Assembly (NCBI GenBank): GCA_009731375.1
Contig: BJOX01000131.1
Span: forward strand, 379,789 to 419,452
DNA from: Paulinella micropora
Lineage: Eukaryota > Cercozoa > Imbricatea > Euglyphida
Direction: 5' to 3'
Length of the DNA: 39,664 nucleotides
Position numbers and translations under genes: made by a program. The notes beneath the pieces are model-generated. The model did not search any database. It worked only from the letters and a program-made list of their open reading frames with translations, and had not been told where the DNA came from. Of this stretch, positions 16,483 to 25,955 are shown piece by piece (the first letter of the stretch is position 1; each line of letters opens with the position of its first letter).

Positions 16483-16974
16483 TGTCTCACTCCGGTGTTC
16501 GGAAATAAAAAGGATTTACAGAGTTGCTATTACCAGATAGAGGAGTATGCCTACGGGATTAGCACAACACTCGGGGATATGTTTCATGATGCTTTCAAAG
16601 ACCATAAAGCTGCAACAACAAAGTATGGTTATGATAAAGACAGGATGAGAAAAGCAGAAGAAATGGAAGAACCGAGAGAACCACACGAGGTGGACACACC
16701 GGAAGGATCAGACGACGAAGAAGATGAAACAGAGACACAACAAACACGACAACAGAGACAGAGAAATAGCCAAACACCACAAGACCAGAAGACACAGCAA
16801 GAGAAATCTGCCAACTGGAAGGACCTCTCAAAGGAAGAGAAGAAAGTTTGGGAGGATAGGGCGAACAGAAAGAAGAAAAGAGCGATGACAAGAACCAACA
16901 AAGACGTGTACTTGCTGAGGAAGAAAAGATACAGAGAAGAACAGCAGTATGCAGGATGTTCTAACTTCTCGTAA
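16483..16974 (+). pseudogene. gag N-terminal region, fragment
   Basis: Open frame after a TGA at 16480, without a convincing start (the first usable codon is GTG at 16495). An acidic and glutamine-rich middle is followed by a basic segment reading WKDLSKEEKKVWEDRANRKKKR in two parts: WKDLSKEEKKVW and EDRANRKKKR. This resembles helices 2-3 of an HMG box, but only weakly. Position right after the primer site supports gag. It ends before a 38-bp tandem duplication that shifts the frame. Confidence 0.5.
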
Positions 16975-17012
16975 CAACAGCATTCTCGGAATCTAAGGTG
17001 GTTCAATTCCTT

Positions 17013-17088
17013 TGCAGTAAAAACGTTCATTGCCCGTTTGAGAAAGTCGGTGCAGTAAAAACGTTCATTGCCCGTTTGAGAAAGTCGG
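17013..17088 (+). repeat. Exact 38-bp tandem duplication inside gag
   Basis: tgcagtaaaaacgttcattg... occurs at 17013-17050 and 17051-17088 without mismatch. A 38-bp insertion is not a multiple of three, so it contributes to the broken frame between the gag fragments. Confidence 0.92.
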
Positions 17089-17101
17089 CATTGTCAAAGC
17101 A

Positions 17102-18388
17102 AAATACTGTAATCTAAGTGGTGCGGCGAGATACATAGAGGAGAAAGCATTCAAAGAGATGAGACCGAGACCGACAGAGGATATGGATGAGTATCTAACA
17201 CAACATCTACTGCAGAAGAATTGGATAGAAGCTCTGAGAGGGAAGCAATTTGAGCCAGAGGAAGCAGTAAATGGGTTGTTAGAGAAGCTAGCAGAGCATG
17301 AGGCCTATGGGCCCGCATACATTAACGATCATTATAGATTAGCAGCAGCTAGCAGGCCAACACATGATGATATGGTAGAGTCGGCAAGAGAAATCTACGT
17401 GTTGTGGGAAGCGAAGCAGAAGAGACTGAGAAAGGAACGTAGGAAGGAGAAAGAGAGGAAGAGAGAGGGTAAGGGAGCGAATCTACTGTTTGGAGAGGGA
17501 GAGGGAGGAGAGAAGGGAGAAAAGAGAGAGAAGAACAAGAAATGGACTAAGAACGGGAAGGGCAAGGGCAACAAGAATGGTAGTGATAGTTCAGAGCAGG
17601 AGTGGTGGCTGACAGCGACATGCTATAACTGCTATCAGACTGGACACACAAAGCGTTTTTGCCCCAAACAAAAGTCAGGCCCCAAACGAACTAGTCCAAA
17701 GTCAGCTCACTCTAACTCCACAAAGGGGAAGCAAAGAGACAAGAGTGGCAAGTTTAGAAAGAAAGGAGCCAAAGGAGTCACTCTTATGAGGGGAGAAGTA
17801 GGAGAGGAGGGTGAGGAGGAAGAAGGAGACAAGTCTGAAGGGGAAGACAGCTCAGAAGAAGAAGAGTATGGGCTAGTCATGATGGAGGGTGCAGAAGAAG
17901 CAATGGAGGGAAACATAGAAAGTGGGGAAAGCATTATTGCTCGTGAAGCAGAGCAAGAGGGCGAGGAGGATAGTGAGCCTCCAAAGGAGCAAAGTGACAA
18001 CAAACCCTTAGATCAACCCGCAAGAGCCCGTGGGGGGGGGGGGGAAATGTCGAGTGCTTCGTTGGCTCGAAACACACTCCGAGATAGACCCCACAACCCT
18101 CCACACCGCACTCTCACTAGTGCTCAACACCCCGACACCTCTACAACAACCACTCCTGCCCTCACAACCTCACGAGACACACAACGTGTGCAACCCTCAC
18201 CATTGCAACCAAAACCCTCGCAAGTGAAAGAGAAAGAGAAACGGAAAAGTGAGAAACCGACACCCACACCCCCTCAGAACTCTAGACAGACAAAGAACGA
18301 AACACCACGTCCCACTACATTCACTCCTAAGAGCCACACCACAGGCCCACTAACCACTCGTTGTACTGGGCTGAACTGGAAGGGATAA
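17102..18388 (+). pseudogene. gag with CCHC zinc knuckle
   Basis: ORF of 409 codons from ATG 17159; coding similarity starts slightly upstream (ARYIEEKAFKEM). An alpha-helical N-terminal part (to about residue 90) is followed by a long Lys/Glu/Gly-rich basic stretch, then the zinc knuckle CYNCYQTGHTKRFC at residues 155-168 (C155, C158, H163, C168), then acidic and Pro/Thr-rich low complexity. The knuckle binds RNA in nucleocapsids. A G13 run at 18032-18044 lies within the frame and could be an assembly or slippage site. The stop at 18386 is followed by the same frame to 18712. Confidence 0.85.
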
Positions 18389-19015
18389 CAGTGTGGAGTT
18401 AAGTTTGGACAGGGGGGGAGTTGGGGCAAGGCGGGTGAGGCAGCAAAGAGACTAGTGTATGCAGACTTATGTGGTTATCATGCCCTTCAAGATCCACTAT
18501 TCCCTGACATTGACCTAGCACAAGACCCTTCACGTCGCCCACGCCCTTCCCGTGATTATCCGTCAGAGAGTGAGATGATAAGCATACTGAGAGAGAGGGA
18601 GGGAAAGGGGGCGAGTGCACAGCAAATCTCGCAAAAAGATACTGCAAAACCCGTGAAAAAAAACTTGCTAAGTCCCGCAAATATCGGAGAAAAAGACAAG
18701 GAAAGTGTCTAAAAACCCGGTAAGAAAGGAGTTAGTACAAATTCACTGAATGATGCTGTTTTGCCAGGGAATGAGGCAAGGACCGGCGGGACTAGAGCTG
18801 AAAAAGAAATTGCATTCGATGAGGCTGATGAGCGTGTAGGAGGGACAAGTGAGGGTAAGTCTCGGCCACCATCGCTACTACCACAAGGTCCGTCTCCTTT
18901 GCATAGAGTAGGAGTCAGTGTAGAGTCACAGACAGAGCAGACAAGCGAGACACACACACACATGAAACACCTGTGGGAAAGAGCAGTAAAAGAGACACAG
19001 AACACGGAAAGGTAA
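18389..19015 (+). pseudogene. gag-pol linker fragments, same frame as gag
   Basis: 18389-18712 (VYADLCGYHALQDPLFPD...) and 18713-19015 continue the frame of the zinc-knuckle ORF across TAA codons at 18386 and 18710. Charged, low complexity, no recognised domain. Confidence 0.5.
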
Positions 19016-19797
19016 TAAGCTTTGAGGACTTTAAGAGAATAAGTGAACAGCTGAACAACCTGTGTGTTTTGGATGATGAAACGGGAGATGTTGTGATGAT
19101 GACAAAGAAGGAAGGAGAGAGAGTAGCAAAGGCAGATGGACTGTTGACAGATGTGTTTTGGGCTGTCAACGAAGTATTTCTGAAGCATGCAGCAGGCACA
19201 CCACAAATCACAAGAGAGACAGTCATAGAGAAGCGAGCAGCTAGAACCACTCAGAGTGCAAAGCTAAGGAAAGAGCTAAGTGGGAGTGTGAGTTCAGACA
19301 CAGTGAAGGACATCCAAGCTAGGTTGCTATATGCGTTAACGAAGGGAGCAGAAAAGATAGTAGTGAAAGAGGGTTTGTGTTATGACCCGGACGGCAAAGA
19401 GAACGAGTTTTACACAGAGCTGTTAGGAATAATAGACTATGGAATACTCGACTTAGCTAAGAACCACGACAATCAATTTGCTCTTTTCATCGTGTGGTCG
19501 ATGCCCCACCTTATGAAGATTTGGCATGAGGTAGAAGCGAGAGGGGTTACACTGAACGCACTTTTGCGGAAGTTACATTCAGGAGATGCATACAAGTTCT
19601 TCAGTCCAGAACAGGCAGCAGCGAGGAAGAGGGAGTTTGACACGAAGAGACGGGAGATAGACGGACACTCAGATATGGAGGAAGATGATGAGGATTTTGA
19701 CCCGGAAAACCTAGAACACTCCAGAACCTCCGAGGAGATGAGGTCGGGAATTCCCATAAGCTTTAAATCGTATTGCGATGCACGAGGAGAGATTTGA
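18973..19797 (+). CDS. Unrecognised 274-codon ORF between zinc knuckle and protease
   Basis: A well-preserved frame whose first in-frame start candidate is not ATG (GTG at 18973). It has a mixed, mainly helical composition (DVFWAVNEVFLKHA, YTELLGIIDYGILDLAKNH, FALFIVWSMPHLMKIWHEV), ending in an acidic tail (DMEEDDEDFDPENL). It is in another frame than gag and than protease. Typical copia polyproteins have only a short linker here. It could be a lineage-specific gag or capsid domain, or a captured host segment; I cannot tell. It ends at TGA 19795. Confidence 0.55.
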   Translation: MGKSSKRDTEHGKVISFEDFKRISEQLNNLCVLDDETGDVVMMTKKEGERVAKADGLLTDVFWAVNEVFLKHAAGTPQITRETVIEKRAARTTQSAKLRKELSGSVSSDTVKDIQARLLYALTKGAEKIVVKEGLCYDPDGKENEFYTELLGIIDYGILDLAKNHDNQFALFIVWSMPHLMKIWHEVEARGVTLNALLRKLHSGDAYKFFSPEQAAARKREFDTKRREIDGHSDMEEDDEDFDPENLEHSRTSEEMRSGIPISFKSYCDARGEI

Positions 19798-19856
19798 GAA
19801 GGAAAGAAAGAACAAAGCCCAAAAGAAAGGGAGTGAGGGAGGAGGATGAAGAGTAA

Positions 19857-20354
19857 GATCACAATCTCATGGTAGACAATAGCAAGACGGTAGGACGCAA
19901 GAAAAAGATGATAGTTCAAGACAGCGGATCGTCCAGGGATATAGCATGTACACCGCACATCTTACACAGCGTCCGAGAAATTGAACCCGTTAGCTTAGTC
20001 ACCGGAAACTGAGAGAGAGTGGTGCGAAACGTGGGGCAAGCGAGGTTGACAAGAATAAATGGATCAGGGAAGCCAGTTTTGGTAAAGAAAGATGTGCTGT
20101 TAGACAACAGGGTGCCAGTCAACATTATGTCTACTGGAAACATGGACCATAACCACCACAGATCTATCATTCACCAAAATGGACGACTACTAATCCTAAA
20201 GCACCCCATAAGAATTAAAGAGAGTGACGTGATCGTGAGGGGGAGACTTACGCCTGGCATGCTCTATCGCTGGGACAATGAGGAAGACAAGCCCCTCAAC
20301 ATAAACGAGCGTTACAACCCCAAAGTGAAAGAGAAGAAGAATAAGACGGGGTAA
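19857..20354 (+). pseudogene. Aspartic protease and pre-integrase region
   Basis: One frame from 19857 to 20354 interrupted by TGA at 20010-20012. The active-site motif VQDSGSS at 19911-19931 matches the copia protease D-S-G. After the stop the frame continues (NVGQARLTRINGSGKP...NRVPVNIMSTGNM...PGMLYRW), which corresponds to the end of the protease and the pre-integrase segment. Confidence 0.75.
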
Positions 20355-20445
20355 GCGGGGCGGGAATCCCAAAGAGAGAGAAAGTGAGAGCAAGCAAGCG
20401 AGAGTAAGTGAGAACGAGGAAGCTAGAGGCAGCGTTTTATACGCT

Positions 20446-21112
20446 ATGTATCCTGAGAAAGGTAAGAAGGGTAAGCCCGTGGACATTTACGTCATACATC
20501 AGTGTAGTGGGCATAAAGCTTTGCCGAAGACCTATTCATTAGGCAAGGCAATTGGTAGAAAATTAAGAGGAAGCGAGGATAGTGTTAGATTTTGTGAAGC
20601 ATGTATGATGGGGAAAGCTAAAGTGTTACCCAGATTTAAGGTTAAGAGAATTAGGAGAGCGAGTTACCCTTGTGAGATTTTGCACATAGATACTTCCGGA
20701 CCTTGGGCGGTAATGTCAATTCACGGTAAGTACTATAAATTTTGCGTTACAGACGATTACTCGGGGTACATCAAAGATTATTATTTACGATACAAGAGCG
20801 AGTTTGTAGACTGTTTGAAGCAAGCGGTAGCATGGTTTGAAAGGCAGACAGGAAAGAAAGTCAGACAGATCACTTGCGACAACGAGTTCGATGTCCCAAC
20901 TGAGATTATAGAGTGGTGGAAGCCCCTACAATTCATTTGGAAGACTAGTGCTCCAGGTGATAAGGATTGCAACCCAATAGCTGAGAAGGTCAACGACATC
21001 ACAGCCGGACCAGCCCGAGCCATGCGATATGAGGCTAATTTACCACCCCAGTTTTGGGCGGAAATGGAACACACAGCCACAACCTTGCACAACATTCTAC
21101 CAGCCACGACAG
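20446..21112 (+). pseudogene. Integrase: zinc domain and catalytic core
   Basis: From ATG 20446 (the polyprotein presumably enters upstream). The HHCC zinc domain is H18, H23, C50, C53. The catalytic core follows with HIDTSGPW (D82), CDNEF (D145) and PIAEK (E180); D145 and E180 are 34 residues apart, close to the usual DD35E spacing. The catalytic residues are intact. The frame is lost near 21112, where LPATTG should continue with TPFEQ-like sequence. Confidence 0.88.
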
Positions 21113-21695
21113 GGCCACCTCACCTTTTGAGCAATGTCTGGGCTACAAGCCAGCTATCCGACAACTTAAGCCTATAGGATGCTTAGGTGTCATGTACATA
21201 GGAAAGCAGGTAGGCAAAGGCAACTATAGGGGAAAGCGTGTAATATTACTTGGATATGATGTAATTAAGGAACTATACCGAGTTTGGGATGGTCGGAAGG
21301 TCATCACAAATGTGCGTAATGTACGCTTTAACCACAATGTAGTTGGCAAGGATGCTCACCCACCCAGAGAAGTTAGATGGGACGACGAGAAATCTGAGGG
21401 GGAGAGTAATGACACCGTCCAGCTAGAACAGCCGTCGGACGAACCCGAACATAAAGATGAGGGGGAGTTAGACAAACATGAGGAGTTACAGGAAGAAAAA
21501 GACATTCACCGTCCAGATTCCGGTCTCCCATCAGAGTCGAAGGTAGAAGCAGCTGACGACAAGGGTGATGGGGTAACACCCGTCACATCGTTAGAGGCGC
21601 AAAGCCCCGAAGGAGACCACCCTAGTAGGAGGTACGTAGAGGGAGACGCGCCCACAAAGGGCCTCACTTGGGAGCAAAGTGACAAGATCACGTAA
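21113..21695 (+). pseudogene. Integrase C-terminal part and acidic linker
   Basis: Frame-shifted continuation: TSPFEQCLGYKPAIRQLKPI, GYDVIKELYRVWDGRKVI and NVRNVRFNHNVVG match the copia post-catalytic module (GYKP...FGC...LGY...YRV...DV.F). After that the protein is acidic linker up to TAA 21693. Confidence 0.8.
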
Positions 21696-21807
21696 GCTAA
21701 CATAGTGAGAGGGAAACGAGAAGCAAAGGTTAGGACACCAGTTACACAACCACCTCCAGAAAAGAAGGCAGCAGTAAAAGCAGCTACATTGACAGGAGAG
21801 AGAGTTA

Positions 21808-22143
21808 GTGTGGGGGCCGGGAGTAGCTTTCGGAGAAGAATGGGCAAAGGAAGAATATGGAGACAACTGGCAATCAGTTGAGAGAGAAGGAAAAGTCTTA
21901 GAACCATGCGAGAAGGGAGAGAGACTTAAAGTCCGTAAGATGCCTAAGCCCAGTCACTTCGTAGTCTTTGACGATGGTCAGGTAGAAAAGATATTAGATA
22001 GCGAAATTAGAAAGTATCGGATAGATAGGATAAGACCCGTCGGAGAACTGAGAGCATCCCGGGAAGTCCGCAGAAAGTATCGTCGAGGATCAAACCACTG
22101 CGTTACTGTACCTGACATTGAAGGTACCAAAGGCAATCGTTGA
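21808..22143 (+). pseudogene. Small beta-barrel-like module between integrase and reverse transcriptase
   Basis: FGEEWAKEEYGDNW, then EGKVLEPCEKGERLKVR and HFVVFDDGQVEKILDSEI. The alternation and the FDDG turn resemble Tudor or chromo-type barrels (an inference). The 21696-21807 stretch before it has the same low-complexity linker character in other frames. It loses frame near 22120. Confidence 0.45.
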
Positions 22144-22621
22144 TGAGGGATTAACCGCGAAAGAGTTGAAAGCAGGAATGGATAAAGAGATTGAAGCTCT
22201 AAAGTCTTTCAACACTTACACGTGGGTAAGCCCTAAGGAAGCGAAAGAGAAAGGAGTAAAAGCAGTGAGACTAACATGAGTACACAAAGTCAAACTAGAC
22301 GAAAAGGGACGTAAGTTCATTAAGTCAAGGTTAGCTTTGCGGGGAGATATGCTAGAGCCAGGAGTTAGCTATAACCCAGATCAATTATTTGTGCCCTGTG
22401 CCGCGCATCGCTCATTACTCTTTTTGTCTAAGCTTGCAGCATGGCATGGACATAAGCTATACGGTATAGAATTCAAAAATGCTTATCTAAATGCACGAAT
22501 GCATGATCCTGTTTATGCTTATGCACCCGATGGGATAGACAGTGAAGAGCATGAAGGCAGGATATGGAGAGTAGATGGAGCTCTGTATGGCGCGCCGCAA
22601 GCTGGTAGTTACTACTACTAG
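22112..22621 (+). pseudogene. Reverse transcriptase, N-terminal half
   Basis: LKVPKAIVDEG...EIEALKSFNTYTWV...AVRLT, then TGA 22277-22279 where the family has Trp, then VHKVKLDEKGRKF..., YGIEFKNAYLNA (the family usually has Asp where E is read) and ALYGAPQAG. The frame is lost after GSYYY near 22612. Confidence 0.88.
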
Positions 22622-23057
22622 GAGATGGTATGAGATCTTAGCCCCTAAGTTAGAGGAATTAGGATTCAGGTTACTAGACTCAGATTTATGTATGTTCATT
22701 GAAAAAGATAAGCCGATAAGAGATGCTATCATTGGTATTTTCCATGTAGATGATCTTCCTTTCTCAGCTCCTAACGAACAAGCGTATGACCGTTTCGCTA
22801 GTAAACTAGAAAAGTTTTATCCTCTTAAGCGTTTGGGAGTGGCTAAAGAGTTCAAAGGAATAGAGATAGTTCAGGAAGGAGGACGCATTTTATTGCATCA
22901 GAAGAAGTATCAGAAACAGATTTTAAAGGATGTAGGATATGCCGATGTTAGACCAGTAAGCACTCCTAGTGCAGAACATGAGCCAGAACCTATGGGAGAA
23001 ACAAGCACTCTTAGAAAGCATTCAATTCCTAGTTTAGTAGTAAACTTTTGTTTCTAA
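22606..23057 (+). pseudogene. Reverse transcriptase, C-terminal half
   Basis: RRWYEILAPKLEELGFRLLD..., FHVDDLPFSA at about 22740 (the YVDD catalytic box, both Asp present), then KEFKGIEIVQ..., LLHQKKYQKQILKDVGYAD and RPVSTPS. Coding similarity stops after LRKHSIP near 23031, the inversion breakpoint; the remaining codons to 23057 are read-through. Confidence 0.88.
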
Positions 23058-23712
23058 CTAAGATGAGTTATAAGTAATCAATACATCTACCATCAATAAC
23101 TACTGCATATTGCGATAATGGCCCTTATTTGAGGTTGAGAAACTGAAATGTTTGACAACCTTAAATAATAGTTACTATCAGTCTCAAAACTGAAAAATTG
23201 CCAATCCTGTTCTGGTCTGCCTGCATTCGCTTCATTGCCGTAATGGCATCTCGTAATGGCCACTATTTCAGGTTGAAAAACTGAAATGATAGTCACGGTT
23301 TGACAACCTGAAATAATAATTTCGATACGATTAAAACAATAGCAGTAGGTCCTTACAGTATGATCTCTTCATCACGTGAACTGAATTACATTACTGACTC
23401 AATGAGTCCAATATAATTAGTTAAATTTGCAATTCCGTCAATAAAAACTACTCCCGCCGAATTCCGCTCCGTCGGCATATGCTCTTCTTCCGCTCTTGCC
23501 GCGATCAACAACCGATGGTGGATAATCCACGCGCTTCGTTCCCGCGCTCGGCTTCTACTTCAACGGAAGCAATTGCAAAAGATGCTGCTCGACTACCTGC
23601 GCAAAACACTTCCTGCACACTTCAAAGAGAGAAAACTCACAAAACAACAAAATGAGTTGACTTTGCGTAAATTTGCGTATTTTGCGTGAGTTCGCAGACT
23701 TGAAATGTAAAA
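23058..23712. other. Noncoding part of inverted segment, with repeated palindromic unit
   Basis: Two direct copies (23112-23180 and 23252-23320) of a 70-bp unit, each with inverted arms (a/tttcaggttg...caacctgaaat). No PPT or coding frame is recognised. Probably the 3' region of the element downstream of RNase H. Confidence 0.5.
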
Positions 23713-24390
23713 TTATGGATCAAGTGTTACCATAAATTTACTAACGAGATATTCGAATTGGTCCTTAGGAACATGTTTGGTTAATACGTCTGCTATTTGT
23801 TTCTTAGTTCCTACCTTTACAAACTTAATCTCATTGTCTCTCTGTGCATGATGAATGAAATGCAGTTCTAAGAGTAAGTGTTTAGTACGTGGTCCTGACA
23901 TTCCCCTCTCTGCTGCTAAGATAGTCTGTGCGTTGTCTTCGTAAGGCTCTATCGGCCCTTTCTGTGCTATACCTAGCTCTTCTGTGATGTGTCTGATAGC
24001 CAATCCTGCTCGTATGCACTCTGCTGCTGCGAAAATTTCCGCTTCATTAGAACTTAGTGCAATTCTAGTCTGTCGTTTCGATAACCAAGCTACCGGGTCT
24101 CCACCCCAAAGCACTATATAACCTGTACGTGACTTTCCAGGCTGTTTTCTTACAGACCTTATGCGCTGCATCTGGCCATAAAGTAATCTTGGGGTACGTC
24201 CTTCCTTCTTGTGACGATTTAGGCCAGTGAAATGCAATACCGCGATACGTCGTTAAACTTTTCAGATATCTGAAGATCCTACCTAGTAAAGCATAAGCAA
24301 GTCCTGGATTTACTGTTTGCATCACGCTAGCTGCATTCAGTGCTTGATCAGCATCTGGACGTATCTGCATTATCGACATAGAACTAAGGG
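23713..24390 (-). pseudogene. RNase H domain, minus strand
   Basis: Read on the minus strand from 24390: RPDADQALNAASVM, GRIFRYLKSLTTYRGIAFHW and LWPDAAH, a frameshift near 24150, then SRTGYIVLWGGDPVAWLSKR, ALSSNEAE, YEDNAQ and TKHLLLELHFI, ending QIADVLTKHVPKDQFEYLV...MVTLDP at stop 23713. The catalytic Asp/Glu/Asp boxes (PDAAH, SSNEAE, EDN) are visible. Opposite strand from all other domains. Confidence 0.88.
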
Positions 24391-24394
24391 GTAG
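24386..24394 (+). other. Possible polypurine tract
   Basis: aaggggtag abuts the 3' LTR. It is purine except one T. It would prime plus-strand DNA, but part of it also overlaps the inverted RNase H reading, so the assignment is tentative. Confidence 0.4.
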
Positions 24395-24716
24395 CGTTGG
24401 TAGGACAATTACGTTTTACTTTTAGTAATTACTTTGGATTGGTAAGTAATTTATCAGCATAGTTATAGTCAATAATTGTAACGGACGTAACGGTCCATAT
24501 TGGCATTCAGAATTGGCCACTAACCATTGTGTAATAATCATAGTACAGTCGTGCGGACTTTATTTCAGTTTCATTATTACCTTTGAGTTTGTCAGTTCTG
24601 CTATCTACGTGCGGATTAAAAATGTAGATTGGTATCGTGGCTTCTGACGGAGTCTCTCAGCAAACCGGCGTCTAAGGTATTAGGTCCGTGAGTGACCGGG
24701 TATTACCCAATCAACG
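24395..24716 (+). repeat. 3' LTR of copia element
   Basis: 322 bp, CGTTGG...TCAACG, same orientation as the 5' LTR, with about 13 substitutions and one T insertion relative to it. Confidence 0.92.
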
Positions 24717-24721
24717 TTTGA
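24717..24721 (+). repeat. Target-site duplication, right (TTTGA)
   Basis: Matches 16098-16102. Confidence 0.8.
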
Positions 24722-25645
24722 GGCATTGTTCCACTCTGCCTTTTGATGTTTATTTCGCACTGGTCCTACTTGGCTTTATAGAAGCAGCAAGAGGAATTAT
24801 AGTAGGTGTGCTCTGGTGTCTTGTAGAAGAACATACAAACGCCAAATGTCAGTGCACAAGGGCTAAGGTTATTATGCCAGCCTGTGCCAAGTTGATTGCT
24901 TATTTGTGTTTTTCGTTTGAGGACTCATGATGTGTTAGAATGCTTGTTTTCGTCTGATGTCTTTGTGACAGGTCAGCGAAAAATAAATTTGTGCGTCTCT
25001 GATGTCTTTGCGACAGATCAGAAAAGAAATCAGCTTTTACCTATGGACCGTAGGCTCCAAATGTACTATCCCCAACGATAGCTCAATGGAAGAGTAAGTC
25101 GGTAATATATTAATATATAACCAAAAACAGTCATCAAAAAGGGAATGATGTATCGTTATATTATCTCAGTGACGCAAAGACAAAAAGGCGCCCAAAGACC
25201 AGGATAAAAGAAGTTGGCATTTCAGATGTGTCCGGCCAGACGAAATCTATGAATAAGTTTTTACCGGATAATTCGGGGGGTGATGTCCACATCAACTAGT
25301 ATTACGAGTATTTAGCTTGGTTATGTGGCCAATCCTCAATCGAACTATTAATACCTATTATATACTTATTTGGACCGAACTGTTATATATACACTCACAA
25401 CAGGTGTTCATCTAATAGTTCCGTTCGTCAATACCAACCACTCAATATCATCTCCGTTTCCTTATGATAAAGGTATTTCATTACAGTCTATCTTCGGTTG
25501 CTGGGAAGTTCCACCTTAATATCTCATGAAATTACGTTCTAAAACAACCATGGGAAAGTTCTGAAAAATTGTTTCGCGCCCTTCCACTTTGCTGGTTTTA
25601 CATGTTAGTTATTAAACCTACGTTTCCATCCCTCTTCACTTTCAG
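24722..25645. other. Intergenic sequence
   Basis: No supported gene. A short direct repeat ctgatgtctttg(t/c)gacag occurs at 24955 and 24998. An 80-codon frame at 24688-24930 starts inside the LTR and looks incidental. Confidence 0.5.
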
Positions 25646-25879
25646 ATACATACATACATATACATACATACGTACGCACACGTACGTACGCGTACGTACG
25701 CGTAAGTATGTACGTGCGTGTACATACATACATACATACATACATACATACATACATACATACATACATACATACATACATGCATACATACATGCATACA
25801 TACATACATACATAAATACATACATACATACACACATACACTCTACATACATACATTCTACATACATACATACATACGT

Positions 25880-25914
<35 letters not shown>

Positions 25915-25955
25915 TACACACACACACAGACACACACACACACACACACACACAC
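25646..25955. repeat. (CATA)n then (CA)n array
   Basis: CATA tetranucleotides with CGTA variants, becoming CA dinucleotides. Confidence 0.95.

Larger units (their letters stand above)
23032..24390 (-). mobile_element. Inverted segment of the copia element
   Basis: The segment carrying RNase H (minus strand) and the former 3' untranslated part is reversed relative to the rest. Reverse-complemented, its start (PLSSMSIMQIRPD) continues the reverse transcriptase end (RKHSIP). cctagtt at 23031 and the reverse complement of aactaagg at 24381-24389 share cc(t)tagtt, compatible with a short-homology breakpoint. Confidence 0.75.
16103..24716 (+). mobile_element. Ty1/copia LTR retrotransposon, full-length but defective
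   Basis: 8614 bp bounded by LTRs at 16103-16423 and 24395-24716 with a TTTGA duplication. Internal order on the plus strand is gag (zinc knuckle at 17621), protease (19911), integrase (20446-21177) and reverse transcriptase (22112-23040). Integrase before reverse transcriptase is diagnostic for copia rather than gypsy. RNase H is on the minus strand (23713-24390), showing an internal inversion. Reading is interrupted many times (for example stops at 18386, 18710, 19795, 20010 and 22277, and shifts near 21115, 22120 and 22612), so this copy cannot make a polyprotein. The two LTRs differ at about 13 positions and one indel, so the insertion is not very recent. Confidence 0.93.

Noticed and set aside
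16428-16540. gag start at ATG inside the primer-binding site
   Set aside because: A start within the primer site would be unusual and the frame ends after about 37 codons; kept as undecided damage.
16780-16900. True HMG-box domain in gag
   Set aside because: Only one helix-like stretch resembles an HMG box; the first half of the domain is missing.
16105-24715. TG...CA LTR ends with a 4-bp ACGT duplication
   Set aside because: It would not explain why CG is shared at the inner LTR borders; the CGTTG model gives a perfect 5-bp duplication.
24688-24930. 80-codon ORF after the 3' LTR
   Set aside because: Starts within the LTR, no recognisable domain, no support beyond being open.
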